DNA of 64,000 bases from CAIOZA01 sp964464375 (GCA_964464375.1 CAYXFU010000018.1:1-64000), one strand, 5' to 3'; positions 18,688 to 27,403 are shown, counted from the first letter of the stretch. Program-made: numbers and translations. The notes: generated by a model from the sequence alone, not told the origin.

Positions 18688-19140
18688 ATGTCAAAGTTAG
18701 AAAAAATCGATCAGTTTTTAGGTTTGAAGAATCTTGCATTCGTAGGTGTATCGCGTAATGACAAGAAGTTCGGCAATATGGTTTTCAAAAGCATGAAGAG
18801 TAAAGGTTACAATCTCTATCCTGTGCATCAGAGTATGGATGCAATTGATGGCATACCCTGCCTCAAATCTATAGATCAGACCAAGGGCAGAGTCGAGGGT
18901 GTCGTAGTTGTAACTAACAAGAATTATGCAAAGACAGCTCTTAAAGAAGCTCTGGAGGCTGACATCAGGAATGTCTGGTTGCAGATGGGATCAGATGATC
19001 AGACATCAAGAGATTTCATCAAGGAACACAATCTGAATGCCGTTACCGGGGAATGTATGCTGATGTTCACCGACAAACAGAAATTCCCCCACAATTTCCA
19101 CCGCTGGGTAAAGGTGAATTTAACGGGATTTAAGAGTTGA
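18688..19140 (+). CDS. CoA-binding domain protein
   Basis: 150-residue stand-alone CoA-binding (Rossmann) protein. The hallmark AFVGVSRNDKKFGNMVFKSMKSKGYNLYPVH is at about residues 13-43, followed by VVVVTNKNYAKTALKEALEADIRNVWLQMGS and a C-terminal GECMLMF segment containing the cysteine usual for this family. It is related to the CoA-binding part of succinyl-CoA ligase-like proteins but lacks ligase domains. The role is not established; small-molecule acyl-CoA sensing or binding is inference. It follows the glycosidase by 19 bases but has no obvious functional tie to it. Confidence 0.85.
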   Translation: MSKLEKIDQFLGLKNLAFVGVSRNDKKFGNMVFKSMKSKGYNLYPVHQSMDAIDGIPCLKSIDQTKGRVEGVVVVTNKNYAKTALKEALEADIRNVWLQMGSDDQTSRDFIKEHNLNAVTGECMLMFTDKQKFPHNFHRWVKVNLTGFKS

Positions 19141-19975
19141 AAGTTTGTAAAGTTATAAAGTTGTAAAGTACAAAAAGAGCAGTCAACTCACGGTAGGTCT
19201 TTAGAGTTTACATTATATTCTTGTAAACTAATAGCTAATAATTATTTATTGTATTCAGCTTCGTAGAAGCGATCTGTTTGTAGAAATCGGCGAATTAAAG
19301 GAATCATAGCTCCATAGGAGCGACCTGGATAAATCGATTCAAATTTCGGCCCAAATTATCGCGTAGCGATTGCATATTGGTAGCACAATGTCCATACAGG
19401 AGAATTTATCGCATAGCGATTAAATATTTAACCTCTACGAGGTAACAAACGTTTTGGGAACGGTTTTCTACCAATATCAAATCCCTGACGGGATAGAAAG
19501 AAATGCAATTTGTATTCTCTGTGGTTCTCCCAACGATTTGTTAAAATTACACAGAGCTTCACTGAGGAATACAAGAGATACACAGAGAAAACAAAACTCT
19601 GTAGCTTTGTGCTATTATTAATTCTATGCCACAGATAATTAAATTGTATTGTTCATTGAAATTTGATCATTGTTCATTGTAAAAAGCTCCATCGGAGCGA
19701 CTTGGAAAATAAAAATAAGGTAATAAGGTAGATCACTATCCAGGATAATTGAGTCTACTAAGGTTAATAGAAAAATACGGATAAGGTTTTCTAAGCAATA
19801 CAAAACAGCCATCAACATCAAATTGACCAGTTCCATTCTCGGAGAGTGATAATAAAACTGGATGCTTCGCTTCACTCAGCATGACAATACAGAGATACCT
19901 GCATGCGCAGGTATGACATAATACAGAACAGCTGACAATCTCATCATTTTCGGAGAGGTAGATTACACGCAGTTA
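19141..19975. other. 835-bp intergenic region rich in repeats
   Basis: Contains a GTTTACA / TGTAAAC hairpin near 19205-19235, a GCTTCgtaGAAGC mini-hairpin near 19258, structured repeat copy B (19309-19613), another GCTCCatcGGAGC mini-hairpin near 19686, a 'gcttcgcttcactcagcatgac' tract near 19864, and a GATACCTGC / GCAGGTATGACA repeat at 19893-19918. No convincing gene is present; a 78-codon frame on the - strand is not supported. Confidence 0.6.
19309..19613. repeat. structured dispersed repeat, copy B
   Basis: Second copy of the element at 14-305, collinear over its length. The hairpin cores GCTCCataGGAGC, ATCGCgtaGCGAT, ATCGCataGCGAT, CCTCtacGAGG and TCCCtgacGGGA are all present. The outer pair ATATTGGTAG (19374-19383) and CTACCAATAT (19468-19477) is identical to copy A, and the spacing between its arms differs by only a few bases. 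One hairpin differs from copy A only in its loop (GTA to ATA), which leaves the stem intact. Confidence 0.8.
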
Positions 19976-20542
19976 TTATCTATTCAAAAAATATTCCTTG
20001 AATTCCGCCAGTTCCTTCAGTTCTTCTACTACGAATTTTTGGAACATATTGTCACCAACCTGCGACTTGAGAGCCGAAATTCCTACATCGATAAGTCTCA
20101 GACCTCTGTTTGTAAGCAGAACATTGTCATAAATTTCACCGATGAGATCAGCCGGACGTTTCAGATCGCGATGAACAAAGCCGTTTTGATGCAACTTCTT
20201 CAGTTCTTCTTCGAAAACTTCAAACCATAATTCACGCTTTTCAGTTTCGTAGCATCTGAAATCGATCGGGTACAAACGCTCCATTACAAGCATATCTGAG
20301 GAAGTTTCAGCATCAAAATCCAATCTGATAAAATTTACCACAAGCTCATTTATCGAATTAGCAAATTTCATTTTCTCTGCTTCCGAGCCTATATCCGAGC
20401 GGGTATCACCACCAAAAAGCTTTGCAGCTTCCTGTTCATTTAGAGCAATAACTGTGTTATTAGCACCTGACGAGAGCCTTTTCTGATATTTCTGATCCAT
20501 AATGTTCTTCCCAAATAATGAAATTGCGTTCTTATAATTCAT
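19976..20542 (-). CDS. miniature protein-kinase-like protein
   Basis: 188-residue protein with a compact kinase core. Visible residues: SSGANNTVIALN (nucleotide-binding loop, 25-36), Lys41 in AAKLF, Glu54/Glu56 as helix-C candidates, catalytic loop HRDLKRP (124-130, Asp126), Asn140 in YDNVLL, and metal-binding Asp152 in LIDVG. Only about 35 residues follow Asp152, so the activation segment and large C-lobe of eukaryotic-type kinases are missing, more like RIO or lipopolysaccharide-core kinases. Met1 and Met15 are both possible starts. It lies 71 bases downstream of mazF on the same strand, suggesting co-transcription with mazEF. Substrate unknown. Confidence 0.7.
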   Translation of the reverse strand: MNYKNAISLFGKNIMDQKYQKRLSSGANNTVIALNEQEAAKLFGGDTRSDIGSEAEKMKFANSINELVVNFIRLDFDAETSSDMLVMERLYPIDFRCYETEKRELWFEVFEEELKKLHQNGFVHRDLKRPADLIGEIYDNVLLTNRGLRLIDVGISALKSQVGDNMFQKFVVEELKELAEFKEYFLNR

Positions 20543-20613
20543 CGAACGATAAATATACTTAATATTGTTTTTAATTAATAATGTAATCTTTGATGTTTAT
20601 CTTGAATCTAAAT

Positions 20614-20955
20614 TCAGCTTATCAACAAATTTAGTTTCTTCATCACTTCCTGAATAACCTTTTCAGGTGTTTTTGTGATAAATTCTGCATTTCTTACTCT
20701 CCAATCCAGAGATTTGACCTGATCGGAAAGTATTACTCCGCTAATATTGTCATTTTCCGGGATCTTCACCTCAAAAGGATAGCCTTTGATTTGAGTAGTT
20801 ATTGGACATAAAATCGCAAGACTAGTTTTTTCGTTATATTTAGCAGGACTTATGACTATTGCAGGTCTTCTACCCATTTGCTCATGCCCGGTTTGTGGAT
20901 TAAAGTCAAGCCAGACTACATCACCACGATCTGGTATATAATCGGCATTTACCAT
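20614..20955 (-). CDS. mazF: MazF-family endoribonuclease toxin
   Basis: 113-residue toxin of the MazF/PemK family, sequence-specific mRNA interferases neutralised by MazE. Family motifs are RGDVVWLDFNPQTGHEQMGRRPAIVIS at about residues 10-36, CPITTQIKGYPFEV and GVILSDQVKSLDWR, covering the RNA-binding and catalytic Arg/Thr region. Length is normal. The start overlaps the end of the upstream antitoxin gene by 7 bases, the usual translationally coupled arrangement. The cognate antitoxin is at 20949-21191. Confidence 0.93.
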   Translation of the reverse strand: MVNADYIPDRGDVVWLDFNPQTGHEQMGRRPAIVISPAKYNEKTSLAILCPITTQIKGYPFEVKIPENDNISGVILSDQVKSLDWRVRNAEFITKTPEKVIQEVMKKLNLLIS

Positions 20956-21191
20956 GCTTCGTTCCCGATTGGTAAGCCAGTTGTGGTTTCTCCATGAATA
21001 TTATTTTGATTAATCTCTGATAACATTAAATCGAGATTAAGATTTTCCGGTTCAATCAAAGATATTTCAATCTTACTTTTCTTGAGGCTTATATTGACTT
21101 TCGACCCATTAGTTATATTCATAGATGAGCTGATTTCCTTGGGAAGCCTTAGTCCAAGGCTGTTTCCCCATTTACTTACGATAGTTTCCAC
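20949..21191 (-). CDS. mazE: MazE-family (AbrB fold) antitoxin
   Basis: 80-residue antitoxin. The N-terminal swapped-hairpin AbrB domain METIVSKWGNSLGLRLPKEI is diagnostic, followed by NGSKVNISLKKSKIEISLI. The C-terminal 30 residues are the flexible toxin-binding tail. It would bind MazF and repress its own promoter, which should lie just upstream of 21191. First gene of the mazE-mazF-kinase cluster. Confidence 0.92.
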   Translation of the reverse strand: METIVSKWGNSLGLRLPKEISSSMNITNGSKVNISLKKSKIEISLIEPENLNLDLMLSEINQNNIHGETTTGLPIGNEAW

Positions 21192-21314
21192 ATCATTCTC
21201 CGTATAAACATTGTATATACTTTTCTAATATACGTAAAATGTTGGAGAATATTTTTTTAGCTTGCAAAATTCTCGCAAGATTAAGTATTCTAAAATCATT
21301 TTGACTTTTTCAAC

Positions 21315-21644
21315 TTACTCTTTCTCTGACTGCTTCACCGGCTCATGCTTTCGGTCAATCAAATGCATAACTGCAAGATATGGATGTCTGAATATCATTT
21401 TTGGACCGGAGAACCTCATCACTACTTTTATCTTCTCCCGCTCAATCTGACGGTAGCAGTGAATTGGGCATTGATTGCAGGCAGGTTTATCGGATTCATA
21501 AGGGCAATTGGCAAGTCTGGCATCAGCGTAGTACATTAATTCCTGACATTCATTACAAAGAGAACTTGATTTATGATTCAATCTGCAGTAGATTGAAACC
21601 ATCTTTTTAACTGTTTCTCTTTCTCTATCTAATCTGTTTTTCAT
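21315..21644 (-). CDS. ygbA: YgbA-like nitric-oxide-associated protein
   Basis: 109-residue cysteine-rich protein matching the YgbA family ('nitrous oxide-stimulated promoter' proteins). Conserved features: RERETVKKMVSIYCRLNH (about 8-25), LCNECQELMYYADARLANCPY, KPACNQCPIHCYRQ, and FSGPKMIFRHPYLAVMHLID. The eight cysteines may bind a metal or Fe-S cluster (inference). In enterobacteria ygbA is under NsrR control and is induced by nitric oxide; its biochemical role is unclear. Here it is separated from mazE by about 120 bases and transcribed divergently from the respiratory operon starting at 22049. Confidence 0.85.
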   Translation of the reverse strand: MKNRLDRERETVKKMVSIYCRLNHKSSSLCNECQELMYYADARLANCPYESDKPACNQCPIHCYRQIEREKIKVVMRFSGPKMIFRHPYLAVMHLIDRKHEPVKQSEKE

Positions 21645-22048
21645 TAGTCCAAAAATAAATTTTGCAAATTGACGTTAAATCGGACTATTTAGTTTTATTT
21701 AGGAGTTATGTAAATAAACACACATTGGTTATACAAATTAGATATAGCTTTGAAGATACTTAAAAAGTTCATAAATTAAATTGTGTGTTTATTGATTTAT
21801 ATTAATTGTTTTATATTAATTTATACTATATATCATTTTCTATGGATATTCTACTTCGATTGTTATTATTATCATTATATACTAATTTAAGTTCCGCGAT
21901 TCAAATTCCCCAGTATGGAAAGGAATTTACTGTAGAATAACAACTGCAGAATCAAGGAATTAGTAAAGTTAGGCTAAAAATTTTCAACGTTTTGCTTTTG
22001 GAATGAAAGTAAAAGCGGAGGAATATATTAATAAATATCGAGGCAGAA
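21645..22048. other. 404-bp divergent intergenic region
   Basis: Very AT-rich DNA between ygbA and the Fe-S/NrfD/cytochrome operon, expected to hold both promoters. It contains a perfect 12-bp inverted repeat, AATAAACACACA (21713-21724) and TGTGTGTTTATT (21782-21793), and a tandem 'ttatattaatt' motif near 21797-21825. No gene or clear promoter box was identified. Confidence 0.45.
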
Positions 22049-22951
22049 ATGAATAAAACGTCAAGGAGAAAATTCCTTCAAACAGCCTCACTCGGCGTTG
22101 GAACGACAGTGCTGAGCGTGAATTCCCTTAAATCCCAACCCAAGAATATCTTGTCAGAAGATAGAATGGGAGTGCTTGTTGATACTACTGTTTGTGTCGG
22201 TTGCCGTAATTGTGAATTTACTTGCAAAACCGCACATGATTTACCTACTGATCCTATTGAAAGTTATTCAGACCGAACTGTATTCAAACAATTAAGACGA
22301 CCAAGTAACAAAGCCTTAACAGTTGTTAATGAATTTCACAATCCCAAAAATGAACTTTTGCCAATCAATGTAAAACAGCAGTGCATGCACTGCGATCATC
22401 CTGCATGTGTGTCAGCTTGCATTGTCGGTGCATTTACCAAAATGGAGAACGGTTCTGTAGTTTGGGATGGCGGAAAATGTATTGGATGTCGCTACTGCAT
22501 GGTAGCCTGTCCATTCCAGGTTCCTACATTTGAATTTGATAAGGCTATTGAACCGGACATCCGAAAATGTGACTTCTGCATCAAACGTACCAAGGAAGAT
22601 AAACTTCCTGCTTGTGTTGAGATTTGTCCTGTCGAAGCCCTTGTTTATGGACGCCGTTCTGATTTGATTAAAGAAGCAAGAACCAGATTAAAACGTAATC
22701 CGGACAGATATATCAACCATATATTTGGAGAAACAGAGGTTGGGGGCACTGCTTGGTTGTATCTGGGACCACAACAGTTCGAGACTATTGGTTTCCCCAA
22801 GCTTTCTACTAAAACTGCACCGGGTGTATCCGAAGCCATCCAGCATGGTATTTTTTCGTACTTCGTACCACCGGTTATGTTTTACTCCATACTCGGAATG
22901 ATTATGTGGATTACAAAACGGAATACCGAAAAGAAAGAGGAGGAAGCATAA
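22049..22951 (+). CDS. HybA/HmcB-like Fe-S protein with Tat signal
   Basis: 300-residue electron-transfer subunit. The N-terminus carries a Tat motif (SRRKFLQTASLG). Four ferredoxin-type cysteine sets follow: CVGCRNCEFTC (about 49-59), CMHCDHPACVSAC, CIGCRYCMVAC and CDFC...CVEIC, enough for four [4Fe-4S] clusters. A single hydrophobic segment near the C-terminus (FVPPVMFYSILGMIMWI) would anchor it to the periplasmic face of the inner membrane, as in HybA and HmcB. It overlaps the NrfD-type gene by one base (TAATG). It probably passes electrons between the quinone-linked membrane subunit and the multihaem cytochrome. Confidence 0.9.
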   Translation: MNKTSRRKFLQTASLGVGTTVLSVNSLKSQPKNILSEDRMGVLVDTTVCVGCRNCEFTCKTAHDLPTDPIESYSDRTVFKQLRRPSNKALTVVNEFHNPKNELLPINVKQQCMHCDHPACVSACIVGAFTKMENGSVVWDGGKCIGCRYCMVACPFQVPTFEFDKAIEPDIRKCDFCIKRTKEDKLPACVEICPVEALVYGRRSDLIKEARTRLKRNPDRYINHIFGETEVGGTAWLYLGPQQFETIGFPKLSTKTAPGVSEAIQHGIFSYFVPPVMFYSILGMIMWITKRNTEKKEEEA

Positions 22952-24183
22952 TGTCAGATCATCATGTCCCTACTCGCCTTTCGGGAGAAAATAAAACCAG
23001 AGGTTACTTCACTCCCGGAGTTATTATTGTTTTGCTTATTGCCATTAACGGAATAGTATTCTTGATGGGAAGATTTATTTTTGGTCTCGGTGCTGTCACA
23101 AATCTTGATAATCTCTATCCATGGGGTTTATGGATAGGAATAGACGTTGCCGCTGGAGTTGCACTAGCCGCTGGAGGTTTCACAACAGCCGCTATTGGAC
23201 ATATAGTTCATAAGGAAGAGTATCATTCTATTGTGCGTCCAGCTTTGCTTACAGCCATGCTTGGCTATACTTTTGTTGCGTTAGGAGTTGTTACCGATAT
23301 CGGAAGATGGTACTATATTTGGCATCCTCTTATTAACTGGAATCCTAATTCAGCTCTGTTTGAAGTTGGTATATGCGTTATGATCTACATGACAGTGTTA
23401 TATATTGAGTTTCTTCCTATTGTAACGGAACGCTTTATGGGTAAAGTAAAATTACCCGGTATTCTTAAGATGTTCAATAATTTACTTGAAAAGATTCTTA
23501 AAATCGCTGACAAAACGTTACAACGAACAATTTTTGTCTTCATTATTGCCGGTGTTGTACTTTCTACACTTCATCAATCATCTCTGGGAACATTGATGAT
23601 TATTGCAGGTGATAAGATGCATCCACTCTGGCAGACACCTATTCTGCCATTATTATTCTTCATATCAGCATTAGCAGTTGGTTTTCCAATGGTAATTTTT
23701 GAATCTCTGCTTGCTTCCAGATCCTTCAGACTAAAGCCTGAAATAAGTGTACTCTCTAAACTTGCTAATATGATACCGGTATTCCTTATTATATACCTTG
23801 CTTTCAAAATTGGAGACATGTTCATCAGAGGAACATTTGTTTATCTGAAAGAGGTCAACATTCAATCAGTAATGTTCATCTTAGAAGTATTTATTGGATT
23901 TATACTTCCTATTCCACTGTTCCTTAGCAAAAAAGTACAGCAATCGTCCGGGCTTTTGTTCCTGGCAGCATCATTAGTCGTTTTCGGAGTAATTTTAAAT
24001 CGCGTTAATAATTTTATTATCGCATATAAACCTCCGTATGCAGATTATTCCTATATTCCATCAATCGGTGAATTCTCGGTTAGTATTGGATTTGCAGCAA
24101 TTTTGGTTCTGATATACAGAGCATTTGTAATGATATTCCCTGTCATCAGCATTGAACCAAAATCAAAAGGAGGCAGATTATGA
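22951..24183 (+). CDS. NrfD/HybB-family membrane subunit
   Basis: 410-residue polytopic protein of the NrfD/HybB (PsrC) family, with about ten membrane segments. Family features: LDNLYPWGLWIGIDVAAGVALAAGGF near residues 50-75, DIGRWYYIWHPLINWNPNS, and TLHQSSLGTLMII with HPLWQTPILPLLFF. These proteins exchange electrons with menaquinone without haem. The open frame extends 15 codons upstream, but the ATG at 22951 directly follows AGAGGAGGAAG and overlaps the previous stop. The end overlaps the cytochrome gene by 4 bases (ATGA), so the three genes are translationally coupled. Confidence 0.9.
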   Translation: MSDHHVPTRLSGENKTRGYFTPGVIIVLLIAINGIVFLMGRFIFGLGAVTNLDNLYPWGLWIGIDVAAGVALAAGGFTTAAIGHIVHKEEYHSIVRPALLTAMLGYTFVALGVVTDIGRWYYIWHPLINWNPNSALFEVGICVMIYMTVLYIEFLPIVTERFMGKVKLPGILKMFNNLLEKILKIADKTLQRTIFVFIIAGVVLSTLHQSSLGTLMIIAGDKMHPLWQTPILPLLFFISALAVGFPMVIFESLLASRSFRLKPEISVLSKLANMIPVFLIIYLAFKIGDMFIRGTFVYLKEVNIQSVMFILEVFIGFILPIPLFLSKKVQQSSGLLFLAASLVVFGVILNRVNNFIIAYKPPYADYSYIPSIGEFSVSIGFAAILVLIYRAFVMIFPVISIEPKSKGGRL

Positions 24184-25445
24184 AAAAGCTATTTAGTATA
24201 TTAATGATAGTGGCTGTTGTTCTAACCTCTGCATTACTGTTGGGGCAAGCATTGGAAAAGGGCAAGCAGGCTAAAGAAAAAAGCAAGAATGAAACTAAGC
24301 AAACAACAACTAAGGGTTTTACAAATATTGCTAAGCAACCATCAATTTCAAAGGATCATGCAAAATCCGGTATGGATTGCAAGCAATGTCATGATTGTGA
24401 ATATCCGACAAAAAAAGAACCTTGCCTGAAAATGTGCCCAAGGGTCGAAACATCTGTTTATCACTCTCCGGAGGAAGGTCCAAATGTTGTTATTATGGAT
24501 GAAATGTCAAATCGGTATGGTCCTGTGGTCTTTTCACACAAGATTCATTCTCAAATGTCCGAGATGAGCCACGGATGTGACGGATGTCATCACTACAACA
24601 CAACCGGTCCGGTTCTGAAATGTGCCAAATGTCATCCAAAGGACAGAAAAAGAGAAGATATCGGTGTACCGGATCTTGAAGCAGCCTACCATCGTCAGTG
24701 CATGCAGTGCCATAGACAATGGACAAGATCTACAAGCTGTAATCTTTGTCACTTACCAAAAGGCGAAGAAGGTAATATAAAGGTAAGAGAAACAATCGAA
24801 AAACTTGCCGGTATGGCTCATCCTCATGTGCCCAAACCCGATAAAGTCGTTTATGAAACCAAGTACGATAAAGCTAAGTATGTGACATTCTATCATAATG
24901 ATCACATCGACCATTTCAAAATTAAATGTACTAGCTGTCACAAAGATGAGAACTGTGCTAAATGCCATGATGTTAAACTGGTAAAAGCCGGTACTATGAC
25001 GTCACAGCTACACAAAAAATCAAACAAGACATTCGAAGAGCACCACAAACCGTGTTCGCAGTGCCATGACACGAAGAATTGCAGTAAATGCCATTCTACA
25101 AAAGAGATGACTCCATTCAATCATGGTGCGTCTTCCGGATTCGAGTTAAAGAGTTATCACGCATCACTGGCATGCAACAAATGTCATACTGATAATAAGT
25201 TCGGCAAGATAGGTAAAGAATGTAAATCCTGCCACAAAGACTTTGTTGCAGGGAAATTCAAGCACGATAAACTTGGATTAAAATTCAGCGAGAACCATGT
25301 TGATCTGGACTGCACATCATGTCATCCGAATAATAATTACGGGAAAACTCCGGTATGTACGGATTGCCATGATGATAAAGTATTTCCTGCTCAACTTCCG
25401 GGTAAAAAAGTTGGAGCACAAGCAAAAGGAAGCAAGAAGAAATAG
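24180..25445 (+). CDS. multihaem cytochrome c (13 CXXCH motifs)
   Basis: 421-residue exported protein with a signal peptide (about 1-23) and 13 CXXCH haem-c sites: CKQCH, CDGCH, CAKCH, CMQCH, CNLCH, CTSCH, CAKCH, CSQCH, CSKCH, CNKCH, CKSCH, CTSCH and CTDCH. Many additional histidines (FSHKIH, YHNDHIDH, FNHG, FKHDK) can serve as distal ligands, as in cytochrome c3/HmcA-type proteins. The first site runs into extra cysteines (CHDCEYPT ... EPCLKMCPR), an unusual arrangement. It is the third gene of the operon, followed by a terminator at 25464. It would accept electrons from the Fe-S/NrfD subunits in the periplasm, or feed them in reverse. The terminal partner is not in the window. Confidence 0.92.
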   Translation: MKKLFSILMIVAVVLTSALLLGQALEKGKQAKEKSKNETKQTTTKGFTNIAKQPSISKDHAKSGMDCKQCHDCEYPTKKEPCLKMCPRVETSVYHSPEEGPNVVIMDEMSNRYGPVVFSHKIHSQMSEMSHGCDGCHHYNTTGPVLKCAKCHPKDRKREDIGVPDLEAAYHRQCMQCHRQWTRSTSCNLCHLPKGEEGNIKVRETIEKLAGMAHPHVPKPDKVVYETKYDKAKYVTFYHNDHIDHFKIKCTSCHKDENCAKCHDVKLVKAGTMTSQLHKKSNKTFEEHHKPCSQCHDTKNCSKCHSTKEMTPFNHGASSGFELKSYHASLACNKCHTDNKFGKIGKECKSCHKDFVAGKFKHDKLGLKFSENHVDLDCTSCHPNNNYGKTPVCTDCHDDKVFPAQLPGKKVGAQAKGSKKK

Positions 25446-25463
25446 CATCTATTATTCATAAAA

Positions 25464-25505
25464 GAACCGCTTTTATCATTGATGGTAAAAGCGGTTTTTT
25501 TTTGA
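25464..25505 (+). terminator. rho-independent terminator of the cytochrome operon
   Basis: AACCGCTTTTA / TAAAAGCGGTT stem with a nine-base loop and a run of nine T, about 20 bases after the cytochrome stop. Confidence 0.88.
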
Positions 25506-25516
25506 AAGTACTATAT

Positions 25517-25966
25517 TTATTGAACGCCTGAAATGTAATCTTTCAGATATTTATTCTCGTAGCGGGATTCATTTAGCTGCACTTTAACTATGTCGCCAAT
25601 TGAAATGATACCTACCAGAATTTTATTACTAATAACAGGAACGTGTCTGAATCGATTAGTTGTCATAACGCTTTCAGCATAATCTACATCATCATCAGGC
25701 TCAACAATAATGACATTTTTTGTCATAAACTCTGCAACTCCAAGATTCAGATAATCGTTCTGGTTCTCATAACTGGCACGGATTATATCTCTTTCACTAA
25801 GAATCCCTGAAATTTTTCCTTCATAATTGAGTACAATAAGTACTCCTATTTTATTAACTACAATTATTCTCAGTGCATCACCCAGCGACTTTTCTTCACT
25901 AATCGTGAATACCTGCGGACCTTTAGTCTTTAAAATTTCACTCACTTTCACATCAGACTCCATCAA
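25517..25966 (-). CDS. tandem CBS-domain protein
   Basis: 149-residue protein made of a CBS pair: first unit about 10-65 (ISEEKSLGDALRIIVVNKIGVLIVLNYEGKISGILSERDIIRA), second about 78-140 (MTKNVIIVEPDDDVDYAESVMTTNRFRHVPVISNKILVGIISIGDIVK). CBS pairs bind adenine nucleotides and usually act as energy sensors. No other domain is fused, so the target is unknown. The second Met is an equally good start. Confidence 0.9.
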   Translation of the reverse strand: MMESDVKVSEILKTKGPQVFTISEEKSLGDALRIIVVNKIGVLIVLNYEGKISGILSERDIIRASYENQNDYLNLGVAEFMTKNVIIVEPDDDVDYAESVMTTNRFRHVPVISNKILVGIISIGDIVKVQLNESRYENKYLKDYISGVQ

Positions 25967-26105
25967 TTATTGAAGATTTAGTATGTTTTAATAGACGAGA
26001 TATTTTAGTAATATTTTATAAGATTAATAATATTTTTAGATGATGCTAAAATAAAAGCTATTTGATTTTATTTACCAAATAGCTAACATAATTCACGAGG
26101 AGGCT

Positions 26106-26669
26106 TTATTTTCCCAACATATCATCTTTCACTCCGCTATCTCTCGGATCAGCACCGAGCCATATTCCCAAAAGAGCTTTGCGGAAGTTGAATCCTCCGA
26201 TTGTCCCTTTCATTTTGCCATTTATATAAACTCTGACTCCGGCACCGGGTTTATAATCGAATTGAAAGATGTAATTTTCTTTAATTTCATTTCCTTCAAA
26301 GAAAGCATTAAATTGCTTAATCTCATTCTTAATATTGTCGGTCTTTCCTCCTGTTGCTTTACCAAAGCCGGTATTCCATGCCTCTATTATCTTATCAGCA
26401 GAAATCCCATCTCTGACAAAGTGCATTCTAATAATATAAGGTTTATCTTGATTGAGAAGAACATTCTCATCTTTTGATACTTTATCCAGATATAAACCGA
26501 TTACATATACTTTGAAGAACATTTTCTTAATAACTCCTGCACCGTTAAGCGTCAGGTTATCACTACCGGATTTGAGATTGTCAGGCATTTCTATACCTTT
26601 TACTTCTCTACAGTTTAGGGCAACAAAAGTGAATACCAGAATAAACAGTCCCGCAAAAATGCTTTTCAT
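26106..26669 (-). CDS. chalcone-isomerase-like periplasmic protein
   Basis: 187-residue exported protein with signal peptide MKSIFAGLFILVFTFVALN, possibly lipid-modified at Cys20. The mature part matches the bacterial chalcone-isomerase-like family: GIEMPDNL, LTLNGAGVIKKMFFKVYVIGLYL (about 40-62), IRMHFVRDGISADKIIEAW and VYINGKMKGTIGGFNFRKALLGIWLG. Flavonoid chemistry is not expected in this organism; related bacterial proteins are thought to bind fatty-acid-like ligands (inference). Single gene between the CBS protein and a lipoprotein. Confidence 0.85.
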   Translation of the reverse strand: MKSIFAGLFILVFTFVALNCREVKGIEMPDNLKSGSDNLTLNGAGVIKKMFFKVYVIGLYLDKVSKDENVLLNQDKPYIIRMHFVRDGISADKIIEAWNTGFGKATGGKTDNIKNEIKQFNAFFEGNEIKENYIFQFDYKPGAGVRVYINGKMKGTIGGFNFRKALLGIWLGADPRDSGVKDDMLGK

Positions 26670-26761
26670 ATTTTACCTCTAAGAATTTAATGAAAGAATT
26701 TTGTCCATCAATTAGTAAACTATTGAACAAATAAATCAAATATACTCTAACTTATTAGAAA

Positions 26762-27403
26762 TTAACGAAATATGCAATACCACTTTGCTGTTGATGGTAT
26801 GAGTGGATCAATTTTTAATTTTTCCCCGGATGTTACGGGCCAAATTAATGCAAGCATGTTGTAACCCTGTTTGATCGAAATGGTCTTACCTCCTACGTAA
26901 CTCAATTCTGTGTTTGAATCTGAATAAAGCCAAATAATTGTTGATGATGGTTTGACTGTGTCTAAAGAATTGACAATATTTACTAATTTTACAACTTCAA
27001 CCATATATGAGGATTGAGTTAAATCGTTCAGACAAAAAGACATGATTGAAACTTTCGTACTTGCATTACTAGTTTTTAGTTCAGGATCAGTAAATACTGA
27101 TTTCACCCCTTTTAGTATGCTGTCAGGCGGAGCTACCAACTTTAACGCAAAGGAACCTGAATTATCTGTTTTTGATTTAACAAGAGCGACCCATGTAGAA
27201 ATATATCCATAATTTTTTGTGAAATACCCAAATTCAAAACTAAGCGTACTACTGTAGTGATTCTTGTAATTTACAATGATATTATTTACTTCTCCGGTAT
27301 TATCAGAATAATTTGGTTCGGAGGGAATAGGATTATCCTTACAGGATGTAATAATTAAACTAATAATAACTATTGCGACAAAATTAAATAGTAAACTTCT
27401 CAT
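26762..27403 (-). CDS. hypothetical lipoprotein (213 aa)
   Basis: The N-terminus MRSLLFNFVAIVIISLIITSCKDN carries a clear lipobox (ITSC), so the mature protein should be lipid-anchored at Cys21. The body has beta-rich alternation and no motif I recognise. It may have an Ig-like fold, but this is not demonstrable by eye. About 90 bases separate it from the bidirectional terminator at 27494. Confidence 0.65.
   Translation of the reverse strand: MRSLLFNFVAIVIISLIITSCKDNPIPSEPNYSDNTGEVNNIIVNYKNHYSSTLSFEFGYFTKNYGYISTWVALVKSKTDNSGSFALKLVAPPDSILKGVKSVFTDPELKTSNASTKVSIMSFCLNDLTQSSYMVEVVKLVNIVNSLDTVKPSSTIIWLYSDSNTELSYVGGKTISIKQGYNMLALIWPVTSGEKLKIDPLIPSTAKWYCIFR

Noticed and set aside
19639..19875. 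78-codon ORF on the - strand
   Set aside because: It runs through repeat-rich intergenic DNA and has no ribosome-binding site or recognisable motif.
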